Assembly: GCA_036493475.1 (NCBI GenBank)
Contig: DASXPS010000046.1
Span: 32,024 to 96,023 of the forward strand
DNA length: 64,000 nt
Reading direction: 5' to 3'
Source of the DNA: Sporichthyaceae bacterium
GTDB lineage: Bacteria; Actinomycetota; Actinomycetes; Sporichthyales; Sporichthyaceae
The notes beneath the pieces were generated by a model. The model saw nothing but the letters and a program-made list of their open reading frames with translations, was not told where the DNA came from and ran no database searches. The stretch's first letter is position 1, and every line of letters starts with the position of its first letter. Positions 34,966 to 44,259 of this stretch are shown here, piece by piece. Position numbers and translations under genes: made by a program.

Positions 34966-36146
34966 CCGATCGCACGCTGCTGGTCACCGTCACCGGGCGG
35001 GATCGACCCGGCGTTACCGCCGCGTTGTTCGACGCGCTGATCGGCTATGACGCCGAGGTGCTCGACGTCGAGCAGGTGGTCATCCGCGGCCGGCTGCTGC
35101 TCGGCGTGCTGGTCTCCCCCGGCACCGAGGAGGCCGCGCTGCGCGCCGCGGTGGCCGGCGCCGCGCACGCCACCGGCGTCGACGTGGAGATCGCCTCGGG
35201 CAGCGGGGACAACGTCCCGCGGCGCAGCGGTCGGTTGCACGTGACGATCCTGGGCCGCCCGCTCGGCACCGCGGCGATGGCCGGGCTGGCTGCGCGCATC
35301 GCGGGCTGCGGGGCGAACATCGACCGGATCATGCGGCTGTCCCGCACCCCGGTGACCAGCCTGGAACTGGACATCTCCGGGGCCACCGACCCGGACCGGC
35401 TGCGCGCCGAACTGGCCGCCGAGGCCGCCGCCCGTGGGGTGGACATCGCGGTCACCCGCGCCGGGCTGCACCGGCGTGGCCGGCGCCTGGTGGTGATGGA
35501 CGTGGACTCCACCCTGATCCAGGACGAGGTCATCGAACTGCTCGCCGCGCACGCGGGCTGCGCGGGCGAGGTCGCCCGGGTCACCGAGGCGGCCATGCGC
35601 GGCGAATTGGACTTCGAGGCCTCGCTGCGCGCCCGGGTGGCACTGCTGGCCGGGCTGGACGCGAGTGTGATCGACGCGGTGCGGGCCGCTGTTCGGCTCA
35701 CGCCGGGCGCGCGCACGTTGATCCGCACGCTCAAGCGGCTCGACCACGAGGTGGCCATCGTCTCCGGTGGCTTCACCCAGATCACCGACTCACTCGTCGC
35801 CGAACTGGACCTGGACTATTCCGCGGCCAACACCCTGGAGATCGTCGACGGCACACTCACCGGTGGGCTGACCGGTCCGATCGTGGACCGCGCCTACAAG
35901 GCCGCCATGCTCGAGCACTTCGCCGAGCGGGCCGGGGTTCCACTGTCCCAGACGGTGGCCATCGGGGACGGCGCCAACGACCTGGACATGCTCGCGAGAG
36001 CCGGGCTCGGGGTGGCGTTCAACGCCAAGCCCTTGGTCCGCAAATCCGCGCACGCCGCGATCAACGTGCCCTACCTGGACGCGCTGTTGTTCCTGCTCGG
36101 CATCAGCCGGGAGGACGTCGAGGACGCGGACGCGGAGAATCTCTAG
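34962..36146 (+). CDS. serB: Phosphoserine phosphatase with two N-terminal ACT domains
   Basis: A 394-residue HAD phosphatase for the last step of serine synthesis. Residues 1-80 and about 88-165 are ACT-like domains ([21 protein letters not shown] and [22 protein letters not shown]), as in mycobacterial SerB2, where they regulate activity. The HAD core has [19 protein letters not shown] (nucleophile Asp), SGGFTQI, and [23 protein letters not shown]. The start overlaps the glgC stop. Its stop overlaps the convergent phosphatase stop by four bases (36143-36146). Confidence 0.95.
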   Translation: MTDRTLLVTVTGRDRPGVTAALFDALIGYDAEVLDVEQVVIRGRLLLGVLVSPGTEEAALRAAVAGAAHATGVDVEIASGSGDNVPRRSGRLHVTILGRPLGTAAMAGLAARIAGCGANIDRIMRLSRTPVTSLELDISGATDPDRLRAELAAEAAARGVDIAVTRAGLHRRGRRLVVMDVDSTLIQDEVIELLAAHAGCAGEVARVTEAAMRGELDFEASLRARVALLAGLDASVIDAVRAAVRLTPGARTLIRTLKRLDHEVAIVSGGFTQITDSLVAELDLDYSAANTLEIVDGTLTGGLTGPIVDRAYKAAMLEHFAERAGVPLSQTVAIGDGANDLDMLARAGLGVAFNAKPLVRKSAHAAINVPYLDALLFLLGISREDVEDADAENL

Positions 36147-36646
36147 CCGCGGGCCACCGTCATCGCGGTCAACTCCGCGCTGCCCTCGGCGAGCTTGGCC
36201 CACTTGCCGGGCAGGTGCAGCACGGCCACCGCCGCGGTGCCGAAGTTCTGCCGGGCGCGCAGCAGGTTCTCCTCCGAACCCGAGCCCGCCAGCGCCAGCA
36301 CCAGGTACTGCAGGCCCGGATTGTGCCCACACAGCACCACGCGGCGGGCATCCTCAGCCACCTCGCGCAACACCTGCAGCAGCTCGTCCTCCTCGCCGCC
36401 GTACACCGCGCGCTCGAAGATGGTCCGCACCCCGTCCCCGAGTTCGGCCGCGGCCAGCGCCCAGGTCTCCTTGGCCCGCACCGCGGTGGAGCACACCGTC
36501 AGGTCCGGGTGCAGGCCGTGCTCGGCAAGCCAGCGGCCCGCCGCCAGCGCGTCGACCCGCCCGCGGGCGGTCAGCGGGCGGTCGTGGTCGGTATAAGCGC
36601 CGCGCTCGGCCTTGGCGTGCCGCAGCACGATCAATTGGCGGCTCAT
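36143..36646 (-). CDS. SixA-like histidine phosphatase
   Basis: A 167-residue histidine-phosphatase-superfamily protein. The catalytic His is in LIVLRHAKAERGAYTDHDRPLTARGR (RHxx variant RHAK, typical of SixA), with a second catalytic His in VVLCGHNPGLQYLV. SixA removes phosphate from phosphohistidine in E. coli; the actinobacterial target is unknown. The ATG at 36646 overlaps the stop of the 52-residue membrane protein (ATGA). The frame open to 36664 is not needed. Confidence 0.9.
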   Translation of the reverse strand: MSRQLIVLRHAKAERGAYTDHDRPLTARGRVDALAAGRWLAEHGLHPDLTVCSTAVRAKETWALAAAELGDGVRTIFERAVYGGEEDELLQVLREVAEDARRVVLCGHNPGLQYLVLALAGSGSEENLLRARQNFGTAAVAVLHLPGKWAKLAEGSAELTAMTVARG

Positions 36647-36801
36647 CCGTGTGCCGCACCCCAACAGGCCAGCAGCACCAGGCCGACGAAGAAGATCACC
36701 ATGGTCAGCAGGATCTTCAGCCCCTGCCGACGATTGTTCGCCAACTCGTCCGGCGCCACCGGTGGCGGCGAACCGGACGAGCCGGTACTGCCCTCACTCA
36801 T
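36643..36801 (-). CDS. 52-residue single-span membrane protein
   Basis: A small gene in front of the phosphatase, overlapping its ATG by four bases (ATGA). The product is 52 residues: a polar, Ser/Gly/Pro-rich N-terminal 25 residues (SEGSTGSSGSPPPVAPDEL), a short basic stretch NNRRQGLK, then one hydrophobic helix ILLTMVIFFVGLVLLACWGAAHG. The positive residues next to the helix suggest an N-inside orientation. No known family. The tight coupling and normal codon use argue that it is real. Confidence 0.7.
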   Translation of the reverse strand: MSEGSTGSSGSPPPVAPDELANNRRQGLKILLTMVIFFVGLVLLACWGAAHG

Positions 36802-36836
36802 GGGTCCAGTTTCGCACGAACCCCGCCGGAACGCCG

Positions 36837-37610
36837 TCAGCCACCCATCGCGTGCACGCCGCCGTCCACGTGCACGATCTCACCGGTGGTCGCCGGGAAC
36901 CAGTCCGACAGCAACGCCACACAGCCCTGCGCGGCCGGCACCGGGTTCGCGATGTCCCAGCTCATCGGCGCGCGGGTCTTCCACACGTGCTCGAACTCGT
37001 CGAAACCGGGGATCGACTTGGCGGCCATCGTGCGAATCGGGCCCGCCGCCACCAGGTTGGAGCGCACCCCGGACGACCCGAGGTCCCGGGCCAGGTACCG
37101 GGAGCAGGACTCCAGCGCGGCCTTGGCCACCCCCATCCAGTCGTACTTGGGCCAGGCCACGGTGGCGTCGAAGGTCAGCCCGACCAGCGAGGCGCCCGAT
37201 GCGGGGTACAGCTCGCGGGCGGCCATGGCCAGCGCCTTGTAGGAGTACGCCGAGACGTGCACGGCGGTGGCCACGTCATCCCAGGCGGTGTTGAGGAAGT
37301 TGCCACCCAGCGCCGCCTCCGGCGCGAACCCGATCGAGTGCACCACCCCGTCCAGACCGTCCAGGCCGGCCGCGCGCACGTTGGCGGGCAACGCCTCCAG
37401 ATGCGCGGCGTCGGTGACGTCCAGCTCGATCACCTCGGCCGGTTGCGGCAATCGACCCGCGATACGGGTGGTCAGCCGCAGCACCCGGCCGTAGGAGGAC
37501 AGCACGACACTCGCGCCCTCCTCCTGGGCCAGCCGCGCCACGTGGAACGCGATGGAGGCGTCGGTGAGCACGCCGGTGACCAGAACACGCTTGCCATCGA
37601 GCAGTCCCAT
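36837..37610 (-). CDS. fabI: Enoyl-[acyl-carrier-protein] reductase, InhA/FabI type
   Basis: A 257-residue NADH-dependent reductase for the last step of the fatty-acid elongation cycle. MGLLDGKRVLVTGVLTDASIAFHVA is the InhA-type N terminus, and VVHSIGFAPEAALGG holds the conserved Ser near the nucleotide. YDWMGVAKAALESCSRYLARDLG holds the catalytic Tyr-Lys, and GVRSNLVAAGPIRTMA and LLSDWFPATTGEIVHVDGG follow. The ATG at 37610 has AGGAGGG just upstream. It forms a pair with fabG (13 bases apart) in the same order as mycobacterial mabA-inhA. Confidence 0.95.
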   Translation of the reverse strand: MGLLDGKRVLVTGVLTDASIAFHVARLAQEEGASVVLSSYGRVLRLTTRIAGRLPQPAEVIELDVTDAAHLEALPANVRAAGLDGLDGVVHSIGFAPEAALGGNFLNTAWDDVATAVHVSAYSYKALAMAARELYPASGASLVGLTFDATVAWPKYDWMGVAKAALESCSRYLARDLGSSGVRSNLVAAGPIRTMAAKSIPGFDEFEHVWKTRAPMSWDIANPVPAAQGCVALLSDWFPATTGEIVHVDGGVHAMGG

Positions 37611-37623
37611 GTCGAAGCCCTCC

Positions 37624-38328
37624 TCAGTGACCCATGCCCAGTCCGCCATCCACGGGGATGACCGCACCGGTGATGTAGGCGGCGTGCTCGCCGGCCAGGA
37701 ACAGGCAGACACCCGCGATCTCGTCGGTCTGCCCATAGCGGCCCAGCGGAACCGAACCGAGGATCTGCTTTTGCCGTTCCTCGGTCACCTCCGCGGTCAT
37801 CGCGGTCTCGATGAATCCGGGCGCAACGACATTCGCGGTGATGTTGCGCGACCCCAACTCCCGCGCCATGGACCGGGCCATCCCGATCAGCCCGGACTTC
37901 GAGGCCGCATAGTTCACCTGACCCGGCGAGCCCAACAGTCCGACCACCGAGGAGATGAAAATGATGCGTCCCTTGCGCTGGCGCAGCATTGATTTCGCGC
38001 CGCGCTTGGCCACCCGGAACGAGCCGGTCAGGTTGGTGTCCAACACCGCGGTGAAGTCGTCCTCGCTCATCCGCAGCAGCAACGTGTCCCGGGTGATGCC
38101 CGCATTGGCGATCACCACCTCGACCGGGCCGTGTGCGGCCTCCGCCTCGGCGAAGGCCGCGTCCACCGCTGCGGCGTCGGTCACATCGCATTTCACGCCC
38201 AACACGCCGTCGGGCAGCTCGCCCGAGCGGTAGGTGACCGCCACCTGGTCCCCCGCCGCGACGAACGCCTCCGCGATCGCCCGTCCGATCCCCCGATTAC
38301 CCCCGGTCACCAGTACCGAACGACTCAC
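37624..38328 (-). CDS. fabG: 3-oxoacyl-[acyl-carrier-protein] reductase (FabG/MabA)
   Basis: A 234-residue SDR reducing beta-ketoacyl-ACP with NADPH. Cofactor motif VTGGNRGIGRAIAEAF, NAG motif VIANAGITRDTLLLRM, catalytic Ser in FISSVVGLLG, Tyr/Lys in NYAASKSGLIGMARSMARELG, and NVVAPGFIETAMT. First gene of the fabG-fabI operon. The opposite-strand penicillin-binding protein starts some 190 bases away, leaving a divergent promoter region at 38329-38521 in which I see no other gene. Confidence 0.94.
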   Translation of the reverse strand: MSRSVLVTGGNRGIGRAIAEAFVAAGDQVAVTYRSGELPDGVLGVKCDVTDAAAVDAAFAEAEAAHGPVEVVIANAGITRDTLLLRMSEDDFTAVLDTNLTGSFRVAKRGAKSMLRQRKGRIIFISSVVGLLGSPGQVNYAASKSGLIGMARSMARELGSRNITANVVAPGFIETAMTAEVTEERQKQILGSVPLGRYGQTDEIAGVCLFLAGEHAAYITGAVIPVDGGLGMGH

Positions 38329-38521
38329 CTGTGAATTCTCCCTGCTCGCGCGTCCGCCAGAATCTGGTCGCGTCCAAGCTCAGCACGCTATCGGTGCCCG
38401 CCTCACGGCAACCCCACCCACCCCGACCACGACACGCCGGCATCACGGAATGATCAACTCCACTGGCGCCCGGTGTTGGTTTGCTTGCATCGTGTTCCAG
38501 CCGATCGGAAGGCAGGGCCCC

Positions 38522-40654
38522 TTGGCACGCCCGCAAACCTGGCGCTCAGTCGCCGGCGCGACGTCTGTCGCCCTGCTCTGCGCGGGCTGCGGCGGCGGGG
38601 TCAACCTGCCGTTCACCGGCGGCGGCAACAACGGCCCCAAGGACGACGCGGCCACCGCCGGGGCGGCCTTTCTGTCCGACTGGTCCGCGGGCAACCTGAC
38701 CGCGGCCGCCGACCGCACCACCGAGCCCACCCAGGCGCACGCCGCGCTGGACGAGCTCGCCACCCGGCTGCGTCCGGACAAGCGCACGTTCGCCCCCGGC
38801 AAGGTGAGCAACTGCGGCGATTCCGCGCCCTGCACGATGCCCTTCCACGCCGATCTGCTGCTCAACGCGCTGGGCGACTGGAATTACGACGGCAGGCTGT
38901 CGCTGGTGCACCAGCAGGTCGGGGCGACCAAGAAGTGGCTGGTGGCGTGGTCGCCGAGTGTGATCCACCCGCTGCTCACCGACGACACCACGCTCGCCCG
39001 GGTGCGGCACCTGCCGCCGCGGGCCGCGATCCTGGACCGCAGCGGCCGAGCGCTGGTGGACAACCAGGCGGTGGTCAAGGTCGGGGTGAAGGCCGGTGAC
39101 GTGCCGGACGGCACCATCGAGAAGCTCGCCGACCTGCTCGACGTGAACGTGGACGGCTTGACCACCCGCACGAACCAGGCGCAGGACGGTCAGTTCGTCG
39201 AGGCCGTGGTGCTGCGCAAGTCCGACTACCTGGACAAGAAAGCGTCGTTGGACCAGATCGGCGGGGTGGTCACACAGGACGGCACGTTGTCCCTGGCACC
39301 GACCCGGGCCTTCGCCCGGGAGGTGCTCGGCACGGTGGCCACCGCGACCGCGGCGTCGTTGCAGAACGCCGGTCCCACCGCCTCGGCGGCCGACTCGGTC
39401 GGGTCGTTCGGCCTGCAGGCGATCTACCAGAAGCAGTTGGCCGGCCGGCCGCGCGGCGAGATCGACCTGGTCAAGCGGGACACCAGGGCCGTGGTCAGCA
39501 CGCTGAGCACCTTCACCGAGGTGCCCGGCTCGCCGGTGCACACCACGTTGGACCTGACCGTGCAACGCGCCGCGGAGAACGCGGTGGCGCTGACCGGGGA
39601 GAACTCCTCGCTGGTGGCCATCGACATCCGCACCGGCGACATCCTCGCGGTGGCCAACGGCCCGGCGGACAAGGCCGGCGAGGACCGCGCACTCAACGGG
39701 CAGTACGCGCCCGGCTCCACCTTCAAGATCATCACCGCCGCGGCGTTGCTGGCCGGCGGTTTGGAGCCGACCGACACGGTCAACTGCCCGTCCAGCATCA
39801 CCGTGGACGGCAAGAAGTTCACCAACTACGACGGCCTGGGTTCGCTGGGCGAGGTGTCGTTCAGCAGGGACTTCGAGGAGTCCTGCAACACCGCGTTCAT
39901 CGGTCAGGCGATGAAGCTCCCCGACGACGCCGTGTCCAACACCGCCGACCTGTTCGGCATTGGCGAGGACTGGGACCTGGTGCTGGACAGCTACTCCGGG
40001 AACGTGCCGCCGGCCGCCTCGCCGACCGAGCAGGCCGCGGACGCCATCGGGCAGGGCAAGGTGCTGATGAGCCCGTTGGCGATGGCCGTGGTGGCTGCGG
40101 CGGTGGCCGCCGGCACCCCGTACGCGCCCCACCTGGTGACCAGTGGCCCGCCCCCGGAGGTGGCGCCGACCGTAGGGCCCAGTGGGGCACCCACGCTGGG
40201 ACCCGACGACACCGACAACACCGACGACGGCACCGACGACACCGACGATCCGGACTTCCAGGCCACCCCCGACGAGACCCCGATGGCGTACTCGTCCAAC
40301 CTCGACGTCACTCCGTCCCCGTCGCCCTCGGCCACCTACGGCGGCGACGTGCTGGCGCCGCTGGAGTACGCCACCGCGCTGCGCAACCTGATGTACGCGA
40401 CGGTGAAGTCGGGCACCGCAACGGTGCTCAAGATCAAGGGCGAGAAGGTGGGCGCGAAGACCGGCACCGCGGAGTACGGCAGCGAGGTGCAGCCCGGCAA
40501 GCACGCCTGGATGGTCGGCTTCATGGGCAACATCGCGTTCGCGGTGATCGTGGAACGCGGCGACACCGGCGCCACTACCGCGGGCCCGCTGGCCAAGTCG
40601 TTCCTGACCGACGTCAAGGGCTACAACGTGCCGGCCCGGGAGAACGACAACTGA
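38522..40654 (+). CDS. Class B penicillin-binding protein (MecA-N/NTF2-like domain plus transpeptidase)
   Basis: A DD-transpeptidase of about 710 residues, membrane-bound with the catalytic part outside. From the TTG at 38522 (GGAAGG upstream) the N terminus is a signal helix ending SVALLCAGCGGG, possibly a lipoprotein; an ATG at 38450 is the alternative. Then an NTF2-like MecA-N domain (about 40-150), a dimerisation domain (about 160-330) and the transpeptidase. The active-site motifs are APGSTFKI (SxxK), SCN in FEESCNTAF, and KTGTAE. An acidic insert (DDTDNTDDGTDDTDDPD) lies before the KTG motif. Resembles actinobacterial PbpA-like enzymes. Confidence 0.88.
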   Translation: MARPQTWRSVAGATSVALLCAGCGGGVNLPFTGGGNNGPKDDAATAGAAFLSDWSAGNLTAAADRTTEPTQAHAALDELATRLRPDKRTFAPGKVSNCGDSAPCTMPFHADLLLNALGDWNYDGRLSLVHQQVGATKKWLVAWSPSVIHPLLTDDTTLARVRHLPPRAAILDRSGRALVDNQAVVKVGVKAGDVPDGTIEKLADLLDVNVDGLTTRTNQAQDGQFVEAVVLRKSDYLDKKASLDQIGGVVTQDGTLSLAPTRAFAREVLGTVATATAASLQNAGPTASAADSVGSFGLQAIYQKQLAGRPRGEIDLVKRDTRAVVSTLSTFTEVPGSPVHTTLDLTVQRAAENAVALTGENSSLVAIDIRTGDILAVANGPADKAGEDRALNGQYAPGSTFKIITAAALLAGGLEPTDTVNCPSSITVDGKKFTNYDGLGSLGEVSFSRDFEESCNTAFIGQAMKLPDDAVSNTADLFGIGEDWDLVLDSYSGNVPPAASPTEQAADAIGQGKVLMSPLAMAVVAAAVAAGTPYAPHLVTSGPPPEVAPTVGPSGAPTLGPDDTDNTDDGTDDTDDPDFQATPDETPMAYSSNLDVTPSPSPSATYGGDVLAPLEYATALRNLMYATVKSGTATVLKIKGEKVGAKTGTAEYGSEVQPGKHAWMVGFMGNIAFAVIVERGDTGATTAGPLAKSFLTDVKGYNVPARENDN

Positions 40655-40682
40655 CCCGCCGTCGGGCCCGGGCAGCACAGGG

Positions 40683-41498
40683 TCAGCGGGTGCGGTAGCT
40701 CCACAGCCGGTGCCCGCCGCGCAGTCCGGCCTCGTTACCGACCCGGGTGGCCTTGTGCCCGAGGTCGCCGGTGAGGTGCTCGGCATTGCCGCCGCCCAGG
40801 TACAGCCGGTCCCAGCCGAGCACGGGCTGCCAGCGGTCCAGCGCCATGGCCACCCGGCGGCTCCACCGCACGTTGCCCAGCGCGAGGCGAGCGTGGTCGC
40901 CGAGTTGCTGGTCGTAGGTGTCCCCGTCCCGGAACGGGGCCTGGGACAACTCCAGCTTGGGCACCAACCGGCCGTCGTCGAACAAGGCGGCGCCGAGCCC
41001 GGTGCCGAAGGCCAACAGCACCTCGAAGCCGGAACCCTCGATCACCGCGAACCCGGCCAGCTCCGCGTCGTTGACCACTCGCACCGGGCAGCCGAACGCC
41101 TCGTTCAACGCGAACGCGGCGTCCCACCGACGCCAGGCCGCCACCAGATCCGGGCGGCGCGGGGTGAACGGACCCGCCTCGGTGATGAAGTGCGGGGTGG
41201 CCAGCACCCGGCCGCCGCGGATCATGCCGGGCAGTCCGACGGACACCCGGTCGAACGAGGGCAGCTTGTCCGCGAGCTCGAGCAGCGTGGTGACGAGCAG
41301 TTCCGGGGGGCACGGATACGGGGTGAGGATACGCAGCCGGTCGGCCACCGGCTCCCCGGTGCGGTCCAACACCGCGCACTTGATGCCGGTGCCGCCCACG
41401 TCGAAGGTCAACGTGGATTCCCGTCCCTCCACGACCCGGTGGGACAACAGACGGTCCATCACTTTCGGGCGGACCACGCGCTCTTTGCTTCTGGGCAT
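40683..41498 (-). CDS. ROK-family sugar kinase-like protein
   Basis: A 271-residue ASKHA-fold protein. Phosphate-binding loop TFDVGGTGIKCAVLDRTG, ADP-binding region LLAFGTGLGAALFDDGRLV, and NDAELAGFA. It lacks the CxCGxxGC zinc motif of many ROK kinases, as polyphosphate glucokinases do; that is its closest likeness, but the substrate is uncertain. A second Met at residue 14 could be the start. It begins at the base next to the stop of the methylmalonate-semialdehyde dehydrogenase gene, so the two are probably co-transcribed. Confidence 0.75.
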   Translation of the reverse strand: MPRSKERVVRPKVMDRLLSHRVVEGRESTLTFDVGGTGIKCAVLDRTGEPVADRLRILTPYPCPPELLVTTLLELADKLPSFDRVSVGLPGMIRGGRVLATPHFITEAGPFTPRRPDLVAAWRRWDAAFALNEAFGCPVRVVNDAELAGFAVIEGSGFEVLLAFGTGLGAALFDDGRLVPKLELSQAPFRDGDTYDQQLGDHARLALGNVRWSRRVAMALDRWQPVLGWDRLYLGGGNAEHLTGDLGHKATRVGNEAGLRGGHRLWSYRTR

Positions 41499-42992
41499 TT
41501 ACTTCACCGTCGGGAAGGACAGACCGGTATGCGCCACCGCGTCGTCGGGCCAACGACTGGTCACGGCCTTACCGCGGGTGTAGAACCGCACCCCCTCGGC
41601 GCCGTGCACGTGCGTGTCGCCGAACAACGAGTCCTTCCACCCGCCGAAGGAATAGAACGCCATCGGCACCGGGATCGGCACGTTGACCCCGACCATGCCG
41701 ATGCTCACCTCCCGCACGAACCGACGGGCGGCCGCGCCGCTGGCGGTGAAGACCGCGGCGCCGTTGCCGTACGGGTTGGCGTTGACCACCGCGATCGCCT
41801 CGTCGACGGTGTCCACCCGAACCACTGCGAGCACCGGGCCGAACACCTCGCAGGTGTACAGCTCGGCGTCCAGTGCAACGTGGTCGACCAGGCTGGGACC
41901 GACGAAGAAGCCGTCCGCGGCCACCGATTCGCGGCCGTCCACCACCACGGTGGCGCCCTGCGCGCCGGCCCGATCCAGGTGCCCGCGCACCCGCTCGGCC
42001 GCCGCGGCGTTGACCAGTGGCCCCATCTCCGAGGCCGGATCCGCGCCGGGGCCGACCCGGATCGCGCCGGCCCGGCCGGCCAACCGGCTGACCAGGCCGT
42101 CCGCGGCCCGGCCCACCGCGACCACCACCGAGATCGCCATGCACCGTTGCCCGGCCGACCCGTACGCGGCGCCGGTGATCTCCGCGGCGGCCAGGTCCAG
42201 GTCGGCGTCCGGCAGCACCACCGCGTGGTTTTTCGCCCCGCCCAGGGCCTGCACCCGCTTGCCCGCGGCCGAAGCGCGCTGGTGAATGAGTTTGGCGACG
42301 GGGGTGGAGCCGACGAAGGACACCCCGGCGATGCCGGGGTGGTCGAGCACCGCCTCGACGGTGCCGCGGTCGCCCTGCACCACGTTGTAGACCCCGTCGG
42401 GCAGGCCCGCCTGCTGGTAGAGCCTGGCGATCAACAATGAGGTGGACGGGTCCTGCTCGCTGGGCTTGAGCACGAAGGCGTTCCCGCAGGCGATGGCGAT
42501 CGGGTGCATCCACAGCGGCACCATCACCGGGAAGTTGAACGGGGTAATGCCCGCGACCACGCCCAGTGGTTGGCGCAGCGAGTACGCGTCCACGCCGGTG
42601 GACACCCCGTCGGAGTACTCGCCCTTGAGCAGGTGCGGGATGCCGCAAGCGAACTCCACCACCTCGATGCCGCGGGCCACCTCACCGCGCGCATCGGCCA
42701 CTACCTTGCCGTGCTCGGCGCTGATCATCGCGGCCAACTCATCGGCGTGCGCGGTCAGCAACTCCCGCATCGCGAACATGACCCGGGCACGGGCCAGCGG
42801 CGAGCGTTGCGCCCACGCGGTCTGCGCCTTCGTCGCGGCTTGCGCGGCGGCGTCCACATCGCCGGGTTCACCGAGGACCACGTGCCCGCTCACCGCGCCA
42901 CGGGCCGGGTCGTACACCGGCGCGGTGCGGGTGGCCCAACCGGCGGTGAGGGCCCCGTCGATCCAGTGCTCGATGCGCTGCATGCCGGTCAT
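41499..42992 (-). CDS. iolA: Methylmalonate-semialdehyde dehydrogenase, acylating (IolA/MmsA)
   Basis: A 497-residue CoA-dependent aldehyde dehydrogenase that turns malonate semialdehyde (from inositol) or methylmalonate semialdehyde (from valine) into acetyl- or propionyl-CoA. GVVAGITPFNFPVMVPLWM, KPSEQDPST, FVGSTPVAKLIH, the catalytic Cys in GSAGQRCMA, and FGGWKDSLFGDTHVHG near the C terminus are the MMSDH hallmarks. Only a few kilobases from iolD/B/C/E/G, so its use in inositol breakdown is likely. Start ATG at 42992; the Met at residue 4 is an alternative. Confidence 0.92.
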   Translation of the reverse strand: MTGMQRIEHWIDGALTAGWATRTAPVYDPARGAVSGHVVLGEPGDVDAAAQAATKAQTAWAQRSPLARARVMFAMRELLTAHADELAAMISAEHGKVVADARGEVARGIEVVEFACGIPHLLKGEYSDGVSTGVDAYSLRQPLGVVAGITPFNFPVMVPLWMHPIAIACGNAFVLKPSEQDPSTSLLIARLYQQAGLPDGVYNVVQGDRGTVEAVLDHPGIAGVSFVGSTPVAKLIHQRASAAGKRVQALGGAKNHAVVLPDADLDLAAAEITGAAYGSAGQRCMAISVVVAVGRAADGLVSRLAGRAGAIRVGPGADPASEMGPLVNAAAAERVRGHLDRAGAQGATVVVDGRESVAADGFFVGPSLVDHVALDAELYTCEVFGPVLAVVRVDTVDEAIAVVNANPYGNGAAVFTASGAAARRFVREVSIGMVGVNVPIPVPMAFYSFGGWKDSLFGDTHVHGAEGVRFYTRGKAVTSRWPDDAVAHTGLSFPTVK

Positions 42993-43049
42993 CCTGCCCG
43001 GTCAGGGGGGTGTTCGATGTCATCGATTGCGGCAGTTGCGCAAGAAGAT

Positions 43050-43073
43050 TTCACCCGGGCCCGTCCCGGGCTT
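43050..43073 (+). promoter_or_regulatory. TTCACCCGGG-N5-CCCGGGCTT element upstream of secreted paralogue 1
   Basis: Two CCCGGG hexamers five bases apart, ending 47 bases before the ATG. The same block stands 48 bases before the next paralogue (44189-44212), while the intervening sequences differ. It can form a hairpin or serve as a doubled protein site. Confidence 0.55.
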
Positions 43074-43119
43074 GAGTGCTAACACGGCATGATCACGATT
43101 CCGCGGGCTTGGAGGATGC

Positions 43120-44154
43120 ATGTCGTTGCGGTACCGCACTGTCCTGTCGGCGGTGTTGACCGGATCGGTGGTGATGGTCCCCGTCGGCGAGGCGGCGGGC
43201 GCCACGGTGGCCTCGTCCGGCCTACTGCCGGCCCATCCCAGCGGTCCCCGGTGCGACGTTGCGCTCGCCCCCCGCCTGCCGGTGGGCACCTACCCCGCGG
43301 TGTTCTCCCCCGGCCCCCCGGTGCCGTACCTGTCCGGCTGGACCCCACAGGGGCTGACCACCTGGCACAACTGGGACGGCCAGGGCCACACCGCGTTGCT
43401 GCTGGGCATGTACCGCCGCGGTGCGCAGTCCTACCTGGTCGGCATCGACCCGCAGACCGGGGCCCGGTTGGGCACGGTGCGCACCAGGGCCTCTCATCTC
43501 GGGGCGCTGGGCGTGGTCGGGCGCTGGGTAATCGCGCAGGACACTCTCAACGGACACCAGAAGGCCGCGGTGCGCCGCTACCCGGTCAGTGCCATGCGTG
43601 CGGCGATGCTCACCTCGCAGCGCACCGGCACCAAGCCATACCTGGCGCCCACGGGTACACCGCAACGGGTCCACTCGGTGGGCTTCATGGCGGTCACCGG
43701 CAAGTCGATGTGGCTGGGCCGGCACTCCAAGGCCAGGACGACGAAGATGTACCGCTACCGTGCCACGCACAGTGGGCTGCTGCACAGGACCGGTGGGCCC
43801 TGGCGGGTGCCACCGCGCACCCAGGGTCTGTTGGTGACCAAGGACCAGTTCGTCTTCACCTCCTCCTACGGTGGGCAGGACGGCACGCTGACGGTGGTCA
43901 ACCGCGTCGCGCCGAACACCCCGGTGGCGTGTGTGAGCACCCCGGCGCTGCCGGAAAACATGACCATCGACGGCGACAAGGTCTACGCCTCCTACGAGAG
44001 CGGGGCCAAGCAGTTCGACAAGCCGAGCACCACCAGCAAGGTCAGCGACCTGCGCACCGGACTGCTGCGCTCGTTGCTGTCCTGGGGCGCGGGCACCGGC
44101 GGGTTGGGCGGGCAGGCGCTGGCGCAAATCAGTGCGCTGAACGTGGTGCTCTGA
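43120..44154 (+). CDS. Secreted protein of unknown function, paralogue 1
   Basis: A 344-residue exported protein; GGAGG lies 5 bases before the ATG. Signal peptide: MSLRYRTVLSAVLTGSVVMVPVGEAAG. No family recognised. Motifs shared with paralogue 2: SGPRCDV, WTPQGL(T/S)TWHNWD, GMYRRGAQSYLVGI, VRSVGFMAVTGKS-like, PPRTQG, PVACV, LPENMTIDGDKVYASYESGA. The rhythm of short strand-like segments (LVGI...GTVRT..., TLTVVN...) suggests a beta-propeller, and the two Cys could form a disulfide. Closing sequence DLRTGLLR is conserved. The stop lies within the CTGACGGAACGTCAG palindrome. Confidence 0.75.
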   Translation: MSLRYRTVLSAVLTGSVVMVPVGEAAGATVASSGLLPAHPSGPRCDVALAPRLPVGTYPAVFSPGPPVPYLSGWTPQGLTTWHNWDGQGHTALLLGMYRRGAQSYLVGIDPQTGARLGTVRTRASHLGALGVVGRWVIAQDTLNGHQKAAVRRYPVSAMRAAMLTSQRTGTKPYLAPTGTPQRVHSVGFMAVTGKSMWLGRHSKARTTKMYRYRATHSGLLHRTGGPWRVPPRTQGLLVTKDQFVFTSSYGGQDGTLTVVNRVAPNTPVACVSTPALPENMTIDGDKVYASYESGAKQFDKPSTTSKVSDLRTGLLRSLLSWGAGTGGLGGQALAQISALNVVL

Positions 44155-44165
44155 CGGAACGTCAG
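44151..44165. terminator. Palindrome CTGACGGAACGTCAG over the stop of secreted paralogue 1
   Basis: Contains the TGA at 44152-44154. Six-bp arms, 3-base centre. Unlike the copies at 7563 and 28541, it lies between two genes in the same direction. Confidence 0.5.
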
Positions 44166-44188
44166 ATCCCACTGATGTGCATCAGGAG

Positions 44189-44212
44189 TTCACCCGGGTG
44201 AATCCCGGGCTT
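44189..44212 (+). promoter_or_regulatory. TTCACCCGGG-N5-CCCGGGCTT element upstream of secreted paralogue 2
   Basis: Second copy; the N5 spacer is TGAAT here and CCCGT in the first. Fixed distance to the start codon in both genes supports a regulatory role over chance retention. Confidence 0.55.
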
Positions 44213-44259
44213 CTCCGCGCGCGCGACACGATCGCATCCCCTTCGTGCTGGGAGGATGC

